DNA of 16,931 nt, taken from NCBI GenBank assembly GCA_030039005.1, contig JASHQT010000681.1, positions 1 through 16,931 on the forward strand, in the 5' to 3' direction. Shown here one piece after another: positions 14,263 through 16,931 of the stretch (the stretch's first letter is position 1; each line of letters opens with the position of its first letter). This DNA is from Bryobacteraceae bacterium (lineage in GTDB: Bacteria > Acidobacteriota > Terriglobia > Bryobacterales > Bryobacteraceae). The position numbers and the translations under genes are program-made. Below the pieces are notes generated by a model that saw nothing but the letters and a program-made list of their open reading frames with translations, had not been told where the DNA came from and made no database searches.

Positions 14263-16556
14263 GAAGAATGTTTGGACTTTGCCTGGTGCTGGTGGCCCTC
14301 GTGCTGGTCTCGATGACCGCTTGCAGCACCAAGCGTGGGTATGTCGAGAAGGGCAACGCGCTGTTCAAGGAAGGGCGCCTCGACGAAGCCGCCCTCAACT
14401 ACCAGAAGGCCATTCAAAAGGATCCCAAATACGGTGACGCCTACTATCGCCTGGGCATCCTGGCGATGAGCCGGAACGACTATCCGACCGCTTTCAACGC
14501 CCTGTACCGAGCCAATCGGTTGCTCCCCAACGACACCGACCTCCAGGAAACCTTCGGGGCGTTTTGCCTGGATTATTACTTGAAAAGCCCGCAGCGCCCG
14601 CAGAGGCTCTACCAGCAAACGGCGCAATTGGCCTCCCAACTCCTCGCCCAGAATCCGAATTCAGTGCAAGGCTTACGGCTGAAAGGCGCTTTGGCCCATG
14701 AAGACCGCAAGCCCGACGAGGCCATCTCCTACTTCCGCAAAGCGCTCGCGGTGCAGCCCGGGAATGCACCGGTGGCCGCGGAATTGGTGCAGACGCTGTT
14801 CGAGCAGGGAAACTATCCGGAAGCGGAGAAATCCGCACTCGAATTGATGTCCCGCGCCAAGGACTACGGGGCCATCTACGACATCCTCTACAATTTCTAC
14901 TCCACGGCGGGACGCGCGGCCGACGCCGAGAACATCGCCAAGCTGAAGGTCGCTAATAATCCGAAGCAGGCTAGCTACCGGATTGAACTGGCCGCCCATT
15001 ATGCACGGACCAAGAACCCGGCCGCCATGCAAGCGGCTTTGCAGACGCTGTTGGACGATCCCAAGGACTTTCCGGACGCGCAGCTTCGCGTGGGCGATTT
15101 CTACCTGACCCAAAATGACTACGCCCAGGCCGTCCGCTATTACCAGGCAGCGGAAAACGCGAAACGCGAGGATAAGATCGGAGCGCAGAAGAGAGCCCTG
15201 GCGGCCATGCTGGCCGGCTCCAAATTCGACGACGCCACGAAAGTAATCGATCAGATCCTCAAGGAATCGCCCGACGATGAGCTGGCGTTGCGCATACGCG
15301 CCGATCTGCTGATCAATACGGGGAAGCGGGAAAATGGCGCGGCCGCGGTCCAAATCCTGCAAGCGCAGTTGAACGCCAACCGCAATCAGGTGGATCCGGC
15401 CTTGCGCTTGAACTTAGGCCGGGCCTATCGGCTCAAAGGCGATCTGGAAGCAGCTCGCGCGGAATTTGAAGAAGCGCTGCGAGAGCGCAAGGATTTTCCC
15501 GCGGCCGACTACGAGCTCGGCAGAGTTTATCTCGCGGAAGGCAAGAGGGCGGAAGCGCTCCAGGCCGCGAATGCCGCGGCGGCTCTCACGCCGTCCAATC
15601 GCCGGACTCTTCTCTTGGAGGCGTGGACGTTAGCGAGCACTGGCCAGCCGGATAAAGCCCGCACGATCTTGGAGCAAGTGCTCAAACAATCCCCCAACGA
15701 TCCGCAAGCGTTGCACCAGCGGGCGCTGATTTCTCTGCAGCAGGGAAATTTCGCCGAAGCCGTCGTGACGTTGCAGTCTATCCACCGCAACACCGATCCC
15801 AGCATCAGCGCGGCGCTCTCCGCCGCGTACATCGGCTTGCGAGACTTTGACAAGGCGGAGGCCACATTGACCGACGCCTTGAAGCAATCGCCCGGTTCGC
15901 TGCCCTTGCAAGCGCAGCTCGCGCGAACCACGGCGCTGGCGGGCGATTATAATCTGGCCATCGACCAGTATCAGAGGGTGATCTCACAGGATCCCAAATC
16001 GGCGCCCTTCCAGTTGGCGCTGGGCGAAGTGTATCAGGCCAAGGGCGATCTCAAAGATGCCTCCGCGGCCTACCAACAGGCGCATCAGCTCGCCCCCAAC
16101 GAATTGACGCCGGCTCTGATTCTCGCTGATACCTTGGCCCTGATGGGCCGTAATGATGAGGCAAAAAACCTGTACCACCAGATCGTAAGATCGCACCCCG
16201 ACGATCCCCCGGCGCTGAATAACGCCGCGTATTTCTTCTCCGAACACGGCGAGTTGGATGAAGCTCAGCGACTGGTGGAGCGGGCTCTCCAGAAAGTGCC
16301 CGGCCAGCCCGGCTTCTCCGATACGCTCGGTTATGTGTACCTCAAGAAAGGCGACCACGCGGACGCGATTCGAACGTTTAGCGACCTGGTGCGCCGGTAC
16401 CCGGCCATGTCCATGTTTCATTACCATCTGGGCTTGGCGCTTTACCAGCAAGGCGATCAATCCGCGGCCAAGAAGGAGCTGCAACGGGCGCTGGCGTCGC
16501 ACCCCGCACCCACCCTGGAGCCGAGCATCAAACAGTTGTTGGGCAAGTTGGGCTAG
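14259..16556 (+). CDS. TPR-repeat lipoprotein, similar to exopolysaccharide/PEP-CTERM locus TPR proteins
   Basis: The ATG at 14259 is chosen because GGAGG lies 8 nt upstream; a GTG at 14244 would overlap that site. The 765-residue product starts with a lipoprotein signal (MRRMFGLCLVLVALVLVSM, then TAC) with the modified cysteine at about residue 22; Met at -3 makes the lipobox slightly unusual. The rest is almost entirely tetratricopeptide repeats, from YVEKGNALFKEGRLDEAALN onward, with YQKAIQKDPKYGDAYYRLG, YFRKALAVQPGNAPVAAEL, LGRVYLAEGKRAEALQAANA and a C-terminal YHLGLALYQQGDQSAAKKEL. It is a scaffold for protein-protein contacts on the periplasmic face of a membrane. The N-terminal repeats resemble PrsT-type TPR lipoproteins of exosortase/EPS loci, but no exosortase or glycosyltransferase is visible here, so that role is inferred. 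The frame is intact and has no internal stop. Confidence 0.9.
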   Translation: MRRMFGLCLVLVALVLVSMTACSTKRGYVEKGNALFKEGRLDEAALNYQKAIQKDPKYGDAYYRLGILAMSRNDYPTAFNALYRANRLLPNDTDLQETFGAFCLDYYLKSPQRPQRLYQQTAQLASQLLAQNPNSVQGLRLKGALAHEDRKPDEAISYFRKALAVQPGNAPVAAELVQTLFEQGNYPEAEKSALELMSRAKDYGAIYDILYNFYSTAGRAADAENIAKLKVANNPKQASYRIELAAHYARTKNPAAMQAALQTLLDDPKDFPDAQLRVGDFYLTQNDYAQAVRYYQAAENAKREDKIGAQKRALAAMLAGSKFDDATKVIDQILKESPDDELALRIRADLLINTGKRENGAAAVQILQAQLNANRNQVDPALRLNLGRAYRLKGDLEAARAEFEEALRERKDFPAADYELGRVYLAEGKRAEALQAANAAAALTPSNRRTLLLEAWTLASTGQPDKARTILEQVLKQSPNDPQALHQRALISLQQGNFAEAVVTLQSIHRNTDPSISAALSAAYIGLRDFDKAEATLTDALKQSPGSLPLQAQLARTTALAGDYNLAIDQYQRVISQDPKSAPFQLALGEVYQAKGDLKDASAAYQQAHQLAPNELTPALILADTLALMGRNDEAKNLYHQIVRSHPDDPPALNNAAYFFSEHGELDEAQRLVERALQKVPGQPGFSDTLGYVYLKKGDHADAIRTFSDLVRRYPAMSMFHYHLGLALYQQGDQSAAKKELQRALASHPAPTLEPSIKQLLGKLG

Positions 16557-16638
16557 CCTGCCCACGAGTCGCCATCGTCATCTCAGGCATCACTACGTCG
16601 CGGCCGGTGAAGCGTGGTGAATTGTGCGGAGATCTCGA

Positions 16639-16931
16639 TTAATTCAGGGAAACGGTACCGCGGGCCCACAGTAGCGATGGGCTGCACCTGCCGAGCTCCT
16701 TTTGGCCCGCGAGCCTGACTGGGTATTCCTTCGCGGCGATTTCTCGCAAGAGCGGTTCGAGCTCCTTGCGCTCGGTTTCGGCGACAATCTCGCGCCCGTC
16801 GGGTCGATCGACCATCACGGTGGGCCATCCGAAGCATGTCCGGCCGTCGGAGAGCTGGATGCGGTTCTTACCGAGCTCGATGCAAGGGTCAGTGACGTCG
16901 ATGAAAACTCGGCCGTCCGGCCCGATCGGCA
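16639..16931 (-). CDS. C-terminal part of an unrecognised protein, entering from the right edge
   Basis: A minus-strand frame comes in from the right edge and ends in TAA at 16641-16639, leaving 96 readable residues. It reads as real coding sequence: GPDGRVFIDVTDPCIELG, KNRIQLSDGRTCFGWPTVMV, DRPDGREIVAETERKELEPL and LREIAAKEYPVRLAGQKEL, ending WARGTVSLN. Two cysteines lie 16 residues apart. I do not recognise the family. The 82 bp separating it from the convergent TPR gene contain no clear terminator. Overlapping frames on both strands in this stretch lack recognisable protein character. Confidence 0.6.
   Translation of the reverse strand, partial: PIGPDGRVFIDVTDPCIELGKNRIQLSDGRTCFGWPTVMVDRPDGREIVAETERKELEPLLREIAAKEYPVRLAGQKELGRCSPSLLWARGTVSLN

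Noticed and set aside
1..16931. CRISPR arrays, tRNA/rRNA genes, insertion sequences, phage attachment sites or toxin-antitoxin pairs
   Set aside because: I saw no regularly spaced repeats, no tRNA-like cloverleaf, no transposase or integrase frame and no terminal inverted repeats with target duplications.

Overview
The window looks like chromosomal DNA of an Acidobacteriota member, most likely of the Bryobacterales/Solibacter type. This is inferred from moderately high GC, several secreted protein families that I associate with that phylum (the partial gene at the left edge, the duplicated Cys-rich secreted protein, the short secreted 'CSVPLLEM' protein, the heme/toroid/ankyrin fusion) and a PilZ protein of the type common there. 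No tRNA, rRNA, CRISPR array, insertion sequence or phage gene is visible.

Region 1 (1-7812, minus strand) is one tightly packed gene run. In transcription order it encodes a TolC-type outer-membrane protein, a periplasmic adaptor lipoprotein, a CzcA/CusA-type RND pump, a KDPG/KHG aldolase (eda), a secreted DUF4097-like protein and, after 70 bp, a secreted acidobacterial protein cut off by the window edge. The first five genes join by ATGA, TAG-ATG, TGATG and TGA-G-ATG junctions, so they look translationally coupled. The first three form a complete tripartite efflux system, probably for divalent or heavy-metal cations. Why an Entner-Doudoroff-type aldolase sits in the same unit is the main contextual puzzle.

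Region 2 (7813-9101) holds a 279-bp divergent promoter region, an orphan LuxR/NarL-type response regulator with an altered receiver active site (plus strand), and a short stretch with hairpins but no gene.

Region 3 (9102-13448) carries secreted proteins. They are a GTG-started 613-residue protein with a CxxCH heme motif, QW-like toroid repeats and ankyrin repeats; a possible small CxxC protein just upstream of it; a 108-residue secreted protein; and, convergent with that one, a 612-residue secreted protein made of two homologous halves.

Region 4 (13449-16556, plus strand) has a good sigma70-like promoter, a 5' leader with hairpins, a PilZ protein, a regulatory-looking gap with a palindrome, and a 765-residue TPR lipoprotein resembling those of exopolysaccharide/PEP-CTERM export loci. 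A minus-strand gene of unknown function (16639-16931) enters from the right edge. The two together would suit a surface polysaccharide or c-di-GMP-linked function, but that is inference.
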